A DNA stretch of 64,000 bases, from assembly GCA_947507155.1 (NCBI GenBank), contig CANNOC010000002.1:87468-151467 (forward strand), written 5' to 3'. The notes under the pieces are model-generated. The model was not told where the DNA came from. It did no database searches and worked only from the letters and a program-made list of their open reading frames with translations. The position numbers and the translations under genes are program-made. Position 1 is the stretch's first letter; each line of letters opens with the position of its first letter. Of this stretch, positions 1 through 9,685 are shown piece after piece. The stretch is from an uncultured Collinsella sp. Lineage in GTDB: Bacteria; Actinomycetota; Coriobacteriia; Coriobacteriales; Coriobacteriaceae.

Positions 1-101
1 ACTGCCGACCAGACCGTAGTTTTACCAACAATTTATCAGGGGTTTTGTTGCCAAAAAACGTCGTGTGCTCGGCGGTCTCGAAATTTGCCGCATACTTCCG
101 G

Positions 102-139
102 AAAACCGCCCGAGAGCGTTGCGCTCGCGGGCGGCTTTT
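102..139. terminator. Hairpin terminator downstream of the DUF362 gene
   Basis: A GC-rich inverted repeat (CCGCCCGAGAGCG / CGCTCGCGGGCGG with a TTGC loop) is flanked by AAAA on one side and TTTT on the other, so it can act in both directions. It lies about 50 bases after the stop codon of the minus-strand DUF362 gene. Nothing definable is seen in bases 1-101. Confidence 0.75.
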
Positions 140-186
140 GCTCAACTAACGCTACAAAAGCGCTTATTTTGTCCAATAGCTAGGCG

Positions 187-1392
187 CTATTTGACCTCGA
201 TGAGCTCGTACTTTCTCGTGCCCAGGCCGATCTTCTCGGCGTGTGCGATACAGGTGCGCCAGTCGGTGTCGGGATGCGTGATGCAGAAGGGGTCCTTGGC
301 CTGCTCGCCCTCCAGATGCTCGTGGTTGTGCTCCATCTTGGCCGCGCTATCGGTGAGCTCGGTGTTGGGCAGCGGTTCGGATGCCATGACGGCATCGGCG
401 CAGGCCTGGTCGATGGCGACCGGGTCGAAGCTCGCGAACATGCCGATGTCGTTGACGATAGGCGTATCGTTTTCGGGATGGCAATCGCAGTTGGGGCTGA
501 TGTCCATGGCAAGCGAGATGTGGAAGCTCGGACGGCCGTCGACAACGGCCTTCGTATACTCGGCGATCTTGCAGTTGAGCACGTCGGCCGCAGCGTCATG
601 GCCGGGCTTGATGGCGTCCTGGTTGCACACGCCGATGCAGCGGCCGCAGCCCACGCAGCGATCATGGTCGATAGCGGCAACGTGAACCGTACGGGTGTTG
701 CCGTTGGCGAGCTCGCGCTCACGGGTGTCGTCAAACGAGATAGCGCTGTGCGCACAGACCTTTTCGCAGGCACGGCAGTCAATACAGTGCTCGGTCGCGA
801 CGTTCGGCTTGCCGGCGGCATGCTGCTCCATCTTGCCGGCGCGGCTGCCGCCGCCCATACCCAGGTTCTTCATGGCGCCGCCAAAGCCGGCCTGCTCATG
901 GCCTTTAAAGTGCGTGAGGCTGATCACAATATCGGCATCCATGAGTGCCCGACCGATCTTGGCCTCGTGCACGTACTCGCCGCCCTCGACCGGGACGAGT
1001 GCCTCGTCGGTACCCTTGAGGCCGTCGGCGATGATGATCTGGCAACCCGTGGCATACGGGGTAAAGCCGTTCTGATAGGCGGTATCGATGTGCTCGAGCG
1101 CGTTTTTACGGCTACCGACGTAGAGCGTGTTACAGTCGGTGAGGAAGGGCTTGCCACCCAGCTCCTTCACGACATCCGCGACGGCGCGGGCGTAGTTGGG
1201 GCGCAAAAAGCTCAGATTGCCCAGCTCGCCAAAGTGAATCTTGATAGCGACGAACTTGTTCTCGAAGTCGATCTGCTCGATACCGGCGTGACGTATGAGG
1301 CGCTTGAGCTTGTCGAGCTGGCTCTCGCGAGCATGCGTGCGCAAGTTGGTGAAGTATACCTTAGCGGGTGCTGCGGGTGCAGTTGCGGTCAT
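187..1392 (-). CDS. DUF362 domain protein with two [4Fe-4S] ferredoxin motifs
   Basis: The 401-residue protein has the DUF362 fold over most of its length, including HFKGHEQAGFGGAMKNLGMG at about residues 161-180. A bacterial-ferredoxin insert carries two CxxCxxCxxxC clusters at Cys203/206/209/213 and Cys246/249/252/256. No signal peptide or membrane segment is seen, so it should be cytoplasmic. DUF362 proteins of this type are usually called ferredoxin-like or Fe-S-cluster-binding; the reaction is not known and no substrate is inferred. The ATG follows AGGGGA. It is monocistronic, with its own promoter candidate upstream and a terminator downstream. It adds to the ferredoxin-linked theme of this window (Ech, Nfn). 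Confidence 0.9.
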   Translation of the reverse strand: MTATAPAAPAKVYFTNLRTHARESQLDKLKRLIRHAGIEQIDFENKFVAIKIHFGELGNLSFLRPNYARAVADVVKELGGKPFLTDCNTLYVGSRKNALEHIDTAYQNGFTPYATGCQIIIADGLKGTDEALVPVEGGEYVHEAKIGRALMDADIVISLTHFKGHEQAGFGGAMKNLGMGGGSRAGKMEQHAAGKPNVATEHCIDCRACEKVCAHSAISFDDTRERELANGNTRTVHVAAIDHDRCVGCGRCIGVCNQDAIKPGHDAAADVLNCKIAEYTKAVVDGRPSFHISLAMDISPNCDCHPENDTPIVNDIGMFASFDPVAIDQACADAVMASEPLPNTELTDSAAKMEHNHEHLEGEQAKDPFCITHPDTDWRTCIAHAEKIGLGTRKYELIEVK

Positions 1393-1434
1393 AGATCTAT
1401 CCCCTCGGTCTATATGGCGTTACAGACATAGAGG

Positions 1435-1465
1435 ATGGTACCCGTTAAAGTAGGGTCAAAGTCAA
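1435..1465 (-). promoter_or_regulatory. Candidate promoter with 19-bp spacer upstream of the DUF362 gene
   Basis: On the minus strand TTGACT (1465-1460) and TACCAT (1440-1435) are 19 bp apart, and the spacer holds ACCC / GGGT half sites. A long spacer with a dyad is typical of MerR-family-controlled promoters. No MerR gene is nearby, so this is a motif-level guess. Confidence 0.3.
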
Positions 1466-1475
1466 GCGCGAAACC

Positions 1476-1504
1476 TAGTCGTTGGGGAGGTTCTTAAACG
1501 ACTA
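1476..1504. repeat. 29-bp intergenic hairpin repeat, copy 1
   Basis: TAGTCGTT and AACGACTA form perfect 8-bp arms around a GGGGAGG-containing loop. The minus-strand ABC permease stop codon (TAG) is the edge of this repeat. A second copy (4985-5013) sits just after the other ABC permease. It may act as a terminator or 3' stabiliser, but there is no T-run. Confidence 0.7.
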
Positions 1505-4168
1505 CTCTTGGACTTTGAGGGCCTCGGCCAGGCTGACTCGCTTGATAGAGCGCGTGTGCAGCAACGCCACGACCAGGTAGGTCGCAAAGCCAATGCCGGC
1601 GCATGCAACCATGGACCAAGCGGGCACGTATATCTCGATATTGCCGTTGTAGGCGAGCAGCATCGAACGGAAGATGGCCGTGAGCGAGCCAATGATGACC
1701 GGCAGGCTCAGCACGAGCGACGCCACCACGCACAGCGTGATCGAGCGGATGTACAGATGCGAGATCTCGCTATCGCGATAGCCAAAGACTTTCATGTAGC
1801 TGATCGAACGAGCGCTGTGGTCGATCACCGCCTTGGTCAGCAGGTACATAAACAGCAGGAAGATAAACACCGCGAGCCCAACCATCATGCCGATCATTTT
1901 GCTCATCATGCCGATGAACTGGTCGCCCACGGCGCGCATGTCGTCGGGCGTGGTGTCGCCGGCAAAGTAACGAGCATCGAGATCGAGCTTCTCGTCGCTC
2001 ACATAGCCGTTAAAGTAGGCGGCGTCGTTGTCGAACAGCTCGTTAAAGTCGTCGATACTCATATAGATATTCATGTCCGACTTGGAGCCCCAGGCACAGT
2101 CCTTGCCCGCGTACTCAAGGGAATAATGCTCGCCCTCGTACTTGTCGCCGAGCGTGACCTTCTGGCCCTTGCTCCAGCCAAACTTATCGAGCAGACCGCC
2201 GCCAAAGACGACGCGTCCATCGCCGACGTTGAGGTCTTTCCAATAGCGCGAATCGGATGAAATGCCGTAGACGGAAATCGTCTCCTCGCCATTACCATCG
2301 CCGCGGTCGTATTGCAGCTGGTAAACGGCGTATTTCTCGGCCTGCGCGATTGCGCCCGCGCCGTTGTCGGTCGTATTGACCGGGTGGATATCGTCGTTGT
2401 CAGTGTCGATCTTAGAGGCCTTGTCGATCAGGCCGATAGCCTCGCCACGGTCGCAGCCGAGGACATCGGCAAGATCGTCAAGGCGCGCGTAGAGCGCATC
2501 TTTCTTGTCCTGGACCTTGGCAAGCGCGTCCTGCGCTGCGGTCAGGCTCTCGGCAGACGGAGATGCGGTCGCGGCATCGGCTGCCGCCCGCGCCGCATCG
2601 GCCGCGTCGTCAAGCTCGTCATCGGCATCCTGGGCGGCGGAAAGCAGCGCGCCGTCAACCGACTGCAAGCGCTCGAGTGCCGACCACTGCTCGCGCTCCT
2701 CGGCAGTGCCCTCGAGCTCCAGCGGCGCCTTGAGCGTGTACTGGTGCTCGGCGACCAGGCTCGTCTCGAGGTTGTCCGCATAGTGCGTCATCGTGGGCAG
2801 AATCGCCAGGCCAAAAAGCATCAGCAGCGACGCAAATGCAATGCCCACGAAGAGCGTGGCGAAGTTGCCCAGGTTGCGCAGGAAGATACGCAGGCGGAAG
2901 CGGGAAACAAAGCCCATGCGCTCCGACAGCTGCAGGCCGCGCTTGGTGCCAGACTTGCCGCTCGCCTCGTGGCGAAGAAACTGCAGCGGCGTCTTACCCA
3001 TTTTGCGAAGCAGACCCACCAGCGTGATGAGGATGAGCGCGGCGGCGGGAACCACGGCGCACTTCACAAAGATCTCCCAGCTCCAGTACACCTGGAAGGG
3101 CGGCAGGCTGTACGAACCGTAATAGAGGCTGCGCATGGGCTCGGTAAAGAACACAACGCCGAGCGCAGTGCCCAAAAGCGCCGCGACCACGCCCACGATG
3201 GCGGGAAGCGCAAGGTAGTGCAGCACGATCTCGCGACGGCGATAACCGCTGGCGAGCAGCGTGCCGATGATGGCGCTCTCCTCCTCGATGGTCGCGTCGG
3301 TAAGGACCACAAAGACGAACGCCATGATCACGATAATAATGTCGAGCAGCGTCATCCACATCATGGAGTCGCCGTCTACGTCGTCGCGCGCGTAGCCAAT
3401 ACCCTGGTTGGAATCGGCGTCGATCAGATCGTCCACGCGCGCATCGGCATCGGTCAGCGCCTCGACCATATCCTGCTCCGCATCGATGCGGTCCGCAGTG
3501 GAGAGGTCGCGATCGGTAAAGGTAAAGGAGTAGGTGTAGGCGGGCGCGCCGCCGACGTCCTCGAGCGCGGCAAAGCCGGCGTCGGTGACCTCGGCCACGC
3601 CATAGGTGATGGTGTTCACCGTAAAGTCGGAGTTGTTGAGGAACAGCGCCTGGCTATCGGGCTGAGTCATGATGCCGCAGATGGTGTAGGTGCGGCCCTC
3701 AAGCTCGACCTTATCGCCCACGGCGAGGTCGTTGTTGGTGGCGAAAACACGGTCGATCGCCACCTCGTCATCCGCCTTGGGTTCCTTGCCCTCACAGTAG
3801 GACGCGATATCGACCTTGGTGCGGTGCGCATAGGTGCGCAGCGTGCGCTTGGTGCCGTCGTCGCCGGCGGTCTTTTTGATGATGGCGTCGATGGAGAAAT
3901 TCTTGTAGAGCGTGACGCCGCCGGCATCGTCAGCTGCGCCCTCGGCTGCTTTGAGTTGATTGTCGGTAGCCTCGAAGGAGGTGGTCACGCGGCCGTCTTC
4001 GATGATGTACTCGTCGCGCATGCCGTCGATGAGGCAGCCGATGGAGTGGGCCGCGAGCAAAAAGCCCGAGGTAAGGGCGATGCTTCCGCACATAAGCAAA
4101 AAGATGCCCAGGTACTTGCCGATATTGCGGCGCAGCTCGCGCGGGAGACGTTTTGCGAGAGGTGTCAT
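1502..4168 (-). CDS. FtsX/MacB-family ABC transporter permease
   Basis: An 889-residue integral membrane protein of the large FtsX-domain permease class. It has an N-terminal membrane segment (about 20-40), a large exported domain (to about 265), a cluster of membrane helices (about 275-390), a further helix near 440-460, a second exported region with an Ala/Asp-rich coiled-coil-like stretch (about 530-595), and C-terminal helices (about 740-880). The ATG at 4168 is preferred over an in-frame TTG five codons upstream (4183), because that TTG lies inside the last codons of the ATPase gene. It partners the ATPase encoded just upstream. Such pairs handle lipoproteins, peptides or antimicrobial resistance; the substrate cannot be read from sequence. 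Confidence 0.88.
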   Translation of the reverse strand: MTPLAKRLPRELRRNIGKYLGIFLLMCGSIALTSGFLLAAHSIGCLIDGMRDEYIIEDGRVTTSFEATDNQLKAAEGAADDAGGVTLYKNFSIDAIIKKTAGDDGTKRTLRTYAHRTKVDIASYCEGKEPKADDEVAIDRVFATNNDLAVGDKVELEGRTYTICGIMTQPDSQALFLNNSDFTVNTITYGVAEVTDAGFAALEDVGGAPAYTYSFTFTDRDLSTADRIDAEQDMVEALTDADARVDDLIDADSNQGIGYARDDVDGDSMMWMTLLDIIIVIMAFVFVVLTDATIEEESAIIGTLLASGYRRREIVLHYLALPAIVGVVAALLGTALGVVFFTEPMRSLYYGSYSLPPFQVYWSWEIFVKCAVVPAAALILITLVGLLRKMGKTPLQFLRHEASGKSGTKRGLQLSERMGFVSRFRLRIFLRNLGNFATLFVGIAFASLLMLFGLAILPTMTHYADNLETSLVAEHQYTLKAPLELEGTAEEREQWSALERLQSVDGALLSAAQDADDELDDAADAARAAADAATASPSAESLTAAQDALAKVQDKKDALYARLDDLADVLGCDRGEAIGLIDKASKIDTDNDDIHPVNTTDNGAGAIAQAEKYAVYQLQYDRGDGNGEETISVYGISSDSRYWKDLNVGDGRVVFGGGLLDKFGWSKGQKVTLGDKYEGEHYSLEYAGKDCAWGSKSDMNIYMSIDDFNELFDNDAAYFNGYVSDEKLDLDARYFAGDTTPDDMRAVGDQFIGMMSKMIGMMVGLAVFIFLLFMYLLTKAVIDHSARSISYMKVFGYRDSEISHLYIRSITLCVVASLVLSLPVIIGSLTAIFRSMLLAYNGNIEIYVPAWSMVACAGIGFATYLVVALLHTRSIKRVSLAEALKVQE

Positions 4169-4176
4169 GGTGCCGC

Positions 4177-4890
<714 letters not shown>

Positions 4891-4984
4891 GGTATCCCCT
4901 ATTGTTAGCCCCGTACTACTTTATGAGCGTAATAGTAAACCTTGGCAAACTATTTTGGGGCGAGGCTTGGGATTTATTTCAGAC

Positions 4985-5013
4985 TAGTCATTGGGGACGC
5001 TCTTAAACGACTA
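4985..5013. repeat. 29-bp intergenic hairpin repeat, copy 2
   Basis: Same element as at 1476-1504: TAGTCATT and AACGACTA arms around a loop with TTGGGGACG. It lies 5 bases downstream of the minus-strand permease stop codon. The GGGGAC core is shared with other small repeats in the window. Confidence 0.7.
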
Positions 5014-5018
5014 GGCGG

Positions 5019-6224
5019 CTAGGCGCGGGATTTGGCGCGTGCGAGGGCCAGGCCTACGGCGGCGATGGCCGCGGCAAAGAGCACCGTGACACCCAGATCG
5101 CAGGCGATATCGCCCAGCACGGTGGGCGTCAGGTCCGCGGCGAGCGCCTTGCCGATCGCGTCGTTCACCCAAAACGTCGGCACAAAATGCGCCACGGTCT
5201 GCACGGCCGAGCCCATGAGCGACAGCGGCATCCAGGCGCCGCCCAAAAACGTCATGAGCATGCCGAGCAGGTTGCCCACGCCGTTGAGCAGCTCCTCGCG
5301 CGCACCCAGGCTCGAAAGGGCAAAGCCAACGGCCAGAGGCGTGCACGCAAGGGCAAACGTCGCCGCCAGCGCCAGGCACACACGGCCCACGCCGACCTCG
5401 GCGACCGCGCCGGCAAAGCCCACGACGCCCATCATGCTCGACACAAACCAGATGCAGACGGTGAGTACGGCGGCGGCCGCAAACACGGCAAGCGAACGCT
5501 GGCGCTCGGAGATTGGGCCGGCATCCATACGACGCACGCGCTCGGGCTCGTTCATGCCCGAGAACACCAGCCCCACCGACACGATGACCGACGAGATAAT
5601 CGCGTACGCACCAAAGTTGAAGTACGACTCAAGCGTGGCGGCGGCCGACGAGTCAACCTTGACCTGCTCGATCTCGACATTGGCACGCTTCGCGGCGGCA
5701 TGCTCGGCGGCCTTGGCAACGTCGCCGTTGGAGGCAGTGGGCTCAAGTGCGGCCGCAGCGCCCGCGAGCGAGATCCAGCGCGAGGCCTCGGCAGACGAAA
5801 GCGCCGCCGCCATGGTGCCGGCACCGTAGGTCACATCGAGCTTGGGCAGAGACTCCCCCGCGCGGGCGGCTGCAACGAGGTCGCCCTCAAACCCCTCCGG
5901 GATAAAGAACACGCAGTCGGCGCTGCCCTTGGCGCTGTTGCTCTTGGAGAGCGCGTCCGCAAGATCGTACGCATCGTCGCCGACGCCCGTGACCAGCTCA
6001 AAGCGCGAACCCAGATGCTTGGTAAGCGCACGCGAAAGGTCGCTGTCGTCGCGGTCGACCACGATCGCGTTGGCGTCGTAGGGCTTGTACTCGGTGAGCT
6101 GCGACGAGTTCCAGCTCACCGAGGCCGCGATGAATACGCCCATGAGCGAGATGAACACCGTATAGATGAGCAGATAGAGCGGATGCGCGAGCGCCATGCG
6201 AAGCGCAGTCTTAAAGGTGCTCAT
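5019..6224 (-). CDS. ABC-2 type transporter permease (second permease of pair)
   Basis: A 401-residue membrane protein with one N-terminal helix (about 15-35), an exported domain (about 40-200), then about five C-terminal helices, the ABC2_membrane_3 / YhgE-Pip-like arrangement. The ATG at 6224 follows GGAAGGAG at good spacing; an in-frame start five codons upstream (6239) is less well placed. The start codon lies inside the end of the preceding permease gene (14-base overlap), which indicates translational coupling. With the neighbouring permease and the ATPase at 7408-8346 it forms one exporter. The substrate is unknown; a drug or peptide is plausible from the adjacent two-component system. 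Confidence 0.87.
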   Translation of the reverse strand: MSTFKTALRMALAHPLYLLIYTVFISLMGVFIAASVSWNSSQLTEYKPYDANAIVVDRDDSDLSRALTKHLGSRFELVTGVGDDAYDLADALSKSNSAKGSADCVFFIPEGFEGDLVAAARAGESLPKLDVTYGAGTMAAALSSAEASRWISLAGAAAALEPTASNGDVAKAAEHAAAKRANVEIEQVKVDSSAAATLESYFNFGAYAIISSVIVSVGLVFSGMNEPERVRRMDAGPISERQRSLAVFAAAAVLTVCIWFVSSMMGVVGFAGAVAEVGVGRVCLALAATFALACTPLAVGFALSSLGAREELLNGVGNLLGMLMTFLGGAWMPLSLMGSAVQTVAHFVPTFWVNDAIGKALAADLTPTVLGDIACDLGVTVLFAAAIAAVGLALARAKSRA

Positions 6225-7398
6225 AGCGACTCCTTCCAAAGATCAGCGTAGCGGCGGCGACAAACACCAGGGCCATCAGGACGAGCGCGCCGGCGCGGAC
6301 GGCGAAGGGCCCCAGGTCCTCAAAGAAATACAGGCGATTGAACATGTCGCAGATGAGCTTGACGGGGTTGAGCCAGCACTCGGCCGGGCAGGCGCGGGCG
6401 ACGTCGTCGGCGAGCGCCATCGCCGGCTCGCCGTAGAGTCCGGCGAACAGAGCGCACGTGGTGGCAAAGCCCGTGAGGATGCCCGACTTGGACGCCTTGC
6501 CGCCCTTAACGGGAAGTGTGCCCACAAAGAGCCCCAAGCCCGTGGCGGCAAGCGCGGAAGCGGCGCCGCCCACCAGGCACAGCCCCTCGCGCCCGCCAAA
6601 GTCGACGCCCACGACCAGGCGCACGTAGCCAATCGCAATCGTCATCGAGGCGAAGGAGACCAGCCACGAGCCCACAAAAATACCGGCCAGCGACGCCGTC
6701 TTGGAAAGGCCGCCCACGCAGCGACGTGCGCCAAGGCCCGACAGATTGGGCTGCAGGTCGACGACGCTCAAGGCGGCAAACTCGGCAGACATCATCGCGA
6801 CCAGGCCAAAGAGCGCGTAGTAGTAGATGACCGTACCATCGGGCGTGGTGCGTGTCAGACTTACGCGGCGGGTGCCACCCTCGAGCGACAGGGCGCGCGC
6901 AACCGCCTCCGGGTCGGCGAGCGCCGCCGGGTTGTCTTGGGCAATCTGGGACATGAGCTCGGCATTTTGTGTATACGAGCTTGCCACCGTCTCAAGGATG
7001 CTGCGGTCAGTGAGCACCGACGACGCACGCGAGTTGTCATAGCTCGAAAGCAACGTGAGTTTGGGCGTGCCCGCGGCATCGACCGTGTAGATGCCCGCGA
7101 CCTCGCCGGCCTTAAGCGCACGGTTCGCATCGGCTGCATCCTCGCACTCGTGAATCTCGAGCAGCTGATCGTCGCCCTCCTTGGCAAGCGAGGTCGCCAC
7201 GTCCTTAAAGGACGAAGCGCCCCATGTTTCGTCAGCGACAACGGCTACCGGCACCGGGTCGACCTTGCCGTCAGAGCTCAGGTTCGCAAACATAAACATG
7301 AACATCGTGGAAAGCGCGACGGGAAAGACCGCGCCCCAAACCCACGTGCTCGGCCGGCGCAGCAGCGTCTTGACCGTAATGATAATGGTGTTGAACAT
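6211..7398 (-). CDS. ABC-2 type transporter permease (first permease of pair)
   Basis: A 395-residue permease with the same architecture as its downstream neighbour: one N-terminal helix (about 17-40), a large exported segment (about 45-205), and a C-terminal membrane block. The two permeases probably form a heterodimer. It starts 9 bases after the ATPase stop codon and overlaps the next permease by 14 bases, so the three genes are one transcription unit. Its substrate cannot be told from sequence. Confidence 0.88.
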   Translation of the reverse strand: MFNTIIITVKTLLRRPSTWVWGAVFPVALSTMFMFMFANLSSDGKVDPVPVAVVADETWGASSFKDVATSLAKEGDDQLLEIHECEDAADANRALKAGEVAGIYTVDAAGTPKLTLLSSYDNSRASSVLTDRSILETVASSYTQNAELMSQIAQDNPAALADPEAVARALSLEGGTRRVSLTRTTPDGTVIYYYALFGLVAMMSAEFAALSVVDLQPNLSGLGARRCVGGLSKTASLAGIFVGSWLVSFASMTIAIGYVRLVVGVDFGGREGLCLVGGAASALAATGLGLFVGTLPVKGGKASKSGILTGFATTCALFAGLYGEPAMALADDVARACPAECWLNPVKLICDMFNRLYFFEDLGPFAVRAGALVLMALVFVAAATLIFGRSRYEHL

Positions 7399-7407
7399 GG
7401 CCGCCCC

Positions 7408-8346
7408 CTAGTCGCGCAGCTCGCGGCCGGTGATCTCGAGGAACACGTCGTTGAGGGTCGGCGGCTCGCTCCACACGCGGCCGAGCGCAACGTCGGCGGC
7501 GCGCAATGTGTCGAGGATGTCGACCAGGTTGTGCGGACTCGTCTCGCAGGTGCAGACGAGTTCGCCGCCGGACAGATCGACGCCGAGCACGTGCTCGAGG
7601 GCGCGCAACCGCTCGACCGTGGCGGGCTCGACGGCGCCTACCTCGACGGTCACGCGCTCGCCCATCTGAATCATGCGCTTGAGCTCGTCGTTGGTGCCCT
7701 GAGCCAGCACGCGCCCGCCGTCCATGATCATGATGCGGCTGCAGATTTGCTCGACTTCCTCCATGTAATGGCTGGTATACACCACCGTGGCGCCCTCGTC
7801 GCGCAGGCGGCAGATGCCCTCCAGGATGGCGTTGCGGCTCTGCGGGTCGACCGCCACCGTGGGCTCGTCAAAGAAGATGAGCTCGGGCTTGTGCGCGATG
7901 CCGCAGGCGATGTTGAGGCGACGCGCCAGGCCGCCCGAGAGCTTGCCGGGGCGAAACTTGGTGAAGTCGCCCAGACCGACAAAGTCAATCGCCTCGTCCA
8001 CCAGCGCGCGGCGGCGCTTGCGGTCGTTAACGTAGAGACTGCAGAAATAGTCGATGTTCTCGCGCACCGTGAGCTCGTCAAACACCGCCACCTGCTGCGG
8101 CACCACGCCGATGCGGCGCTTGAGGTCATAGCGGGCGGGCGTCATGGGTTCGCCGAACAGCTCGATGGTGCCTTTGTCGTAGGCAAGCAGCTGCAAAATG
8201 CAGTTGATGGACGTGGTCTTGCCCGAGCCGTTGGGGCCCAGCAGGCCAAAGATCTCGCCGGGGGCGATGCTCAGGCTAAAGTGGTCGAGCGCGATAAGGT
8301 CGTCGTAGCGCTTGACGAGGTTTTCGACGTGGACGATGTCTGTCAT
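7408..8346 (-). CDS. ABC-2 exporter ATP-binding protein
   Basis: A 312-residue DrrA/CcmA-type ATPase. Walker A is GPNGSGKTT (37-45), the signature LSGG (136-139) continues as LARRLNIACG, and Walker B is DEPTVAVD (160-167). The C-terminal third is the extension common in antibiotic-efflux ATPases. The ATG follows AACAGGAGGG. It is the first gene of the exporter operon and is divergent from the histidine kinase gene, which suggests that the two-component system controls it. The 196-base region between them carries two similar TGTCACG-containing sites. Confidence 0.92.
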   Translation of the reverse strand: MTDIVHVENLVKRYDDLIALDHFSLSIAPGEIFGLLGPNGSGKTTSINCILQLLAYDKGTIELFGEPMTPARYDLKRRIGVVPQQVAVFDELTVRENIDYFCSLYVNDRKRRRALVDEAIDFVGLGDFTKFRPGKLSGGLARRLNIACGIAHKPELIFFDEPTVAVDPQSRNAILEGICRLRDEGATVVYTSHYMEEVEQICSRIMIMDGGRVLAQGTNDELKRMIQMGERVTVEVGAVEPATVERLRALEHVLGVDLSGGELVCTCETSPHNLVDILDTLRAADVALGRVWSEPPTLNDVFLEITGRELRD

Positions 8347-8422
8347 GAGGCGGCCCTCCTGTTGATTGCGGCCCGGTACGATTGCATCATCGCAGGAGCC
8401 GCCGGCGCGCGCCAGTGAGCTT

Positions 8423-8498
8423 TGTCACGAGTGCGGGGCTTGGCCGTGTGGCCGCCGACGCCCCCGATTTGTCGCGCGGGAGGAATGTCACGGTTGCG
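8423..8498. promoter_or_regulatory. Pair of direct repeats in the divergent exporter / two-component region
   Basis: TGTCACGAGTGCG (8423-8435) and TGTCACGGTTGCG (8486-8498) are similar and start 63 bases apart, close to six helical turns, on the same DNA face. They lie between the exporter operon and the kinase gene and are candidate binding sites for the adjacent response regulator. Confidence 0.35.
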
Positions 8499-8530
8499 CA
8501 GGCGACCCCTCCACTACGCGCGGCTTCGCG

Positions 8531-8536
8531 TACAAT
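8531..8536 (+). promoter_or_regulatory. -10 element (TACAAT) placed for a leaderless kinase mRNA
   Basis: TACAAT ends 6 bases before the ATG at 8543, so transcription should begin at or next to the start codon. No Shine-Dalgarno sequence precedes the ATG and no good -35 is visible. Confidence 0.45.
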
Positions 8537-8542
8537 ACCCGT

Positions 8543-9685
8543 ATGAACAGGCTTTTCGACAAATCGATCGTGCTGGCGTGCTGCATCGCAGCCGCCACGG
8601 GCCTTGCTGTGGACGCTCGCCTGGTCGCGGCGTTTTGCCTTGGCGTTATTGCCACCTCGCTGGCCGAGGTCGCACAGGAAGAACGCGCCCGGCGCACAAG
8701 CGAGGCCGCGAGCTACGCTTACATCATCGCGGCTGTCTTCGTGCCGCCGTTTGTGCCGTTTGCGCCTCTCGCCCTCTATGACATCGCGCGGCGCGTGCGC
8801 CGTGAACACGTTTGGGTCGCGTTGGGCATTGGCGTCGCCTTTGTCTTCGCACTCGTCGCGGACCTACGCGCCGACGCGCTCACCGCCCGAACGCTTCTAC
8901 TGACCGCCATCCTTTCAGTTGCCGCCACCTTGTTATCGCTACGTACCGCCCAGTTGGAGCGCGAGCAGCAGCGCATGCGCCGCATCCGCGACGAGCTGCA
9001 GGAACGAGCTCTCGCGCTCGAAGCGCGCAACCGCGACCTTGCCGATCGTCAGGACTACGAAGTCGAGCTCGCGACACTCGCCGAACGCGCCCGTATCGCG
9101 CGCGAGATCCACGATAACGTCGGCCACCAGCTCACGCGCGCCTCGCTGCAGACCGAGGCCCTGCGCGTCGTGCACGCCGACGAGCCCAGGGTTGCCGCCG
9201 ATTTCGCCGACGTCAAACGCACGGTTGACGAGGCGCTCCAGCTTGTGCGCACCAGCGTCCACGCGCTCAACGACAACGCCGTCGACCTTTCCGTGCAGCT
9301 CGAATGCATTGTCGAAGGCGCGCACTCGGACGGCGGCCCGCAGATTGAGCTTGAAGTTATGGCCGAACATGCGCCCGCAAACGTCGCCAACTGCTTTGCG
9401 GCGGTCCTGCGCGAGGCGCTCTCCAACACCATGCGCCACGCTTGCGCCCGTACTGTCACCGTACGGTGCATGGAGCATCCGTCGTTTTACCAGCTCATCG
9501 TTACCGACGATGGCACGGGCGGGGTCCAAGCAAGCAGCCGCGGCGCCGCGGAGGGCATGGGGCTTGCCTCCATGCGCGAGCGCATCGAGGCGCTTGGCGG
9601 CACCTTCACCGCCGGTCCGCGTGCCGGCGCCGGCGGCTGGCGCGTGTTTGCCACCGTTCCCAAACAGCAAGGAGATGAGGACTGA
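8543..9685 (+). CDS. NarL-family sensor histidine kinase
   Basis: A 380-residue kinase with about four N-terminal membrane helices (about 8-25, 28-42, 58-82, 90-108, possibly a fifth at 115-132), a coiled coil (about 133-180), the HisKA_3 dimerisation/phosphoacceptor box with His190 (REIHDNVGHQL), and a HATPase domain with an N-box near 290-300 and TDDGTGG near 321-327. The ATG at 8543 is chosen because the frame upstream (to 8366) is not kinase-like and overlaps the promoter of the divergent operon. It shares one base with the response regulator gene (TGATG). It probably senses membrane or envelope stress and controls the divergent ABC exporter. Confidence 0.9.
   Translation: MNRLFDKSIVLACCIAAATGLAVDARLVAAFCLGVIATSLAEVAQEERARRTSEAASYAYIIAAVFVPPFVPFAPLALYDIARRVRREHVWVALGIGVAFVFALVADLRADALTARTLLLTAILSVAATLLSLRTAQLEREQQRMRRIRDELQERALALEARNRDLADRQDYEVELATLAERARIAREIHDNVGHQLTRASLQTEALRVVHADEPRVAADFADVKRTVDEALQLVRTSVHALNDNAVDLSVQLECIVEGAHSDGGPQIELEVMAEHAPANVANCFAAVLREALSNTMRHACARTVTVRCMEHPSFYQLIVTDDGTGGVQASSRGAAEGMGLASMRERIEALGGTFTAGPRAGAGGWRVFATVPKQQGDED

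Noticed and set aside
6196..8418. Plus-strand frame of 740 codons opposite the exporter operon
   Set aside because: It spans three genuine minus-strand genes and has shadow composition.
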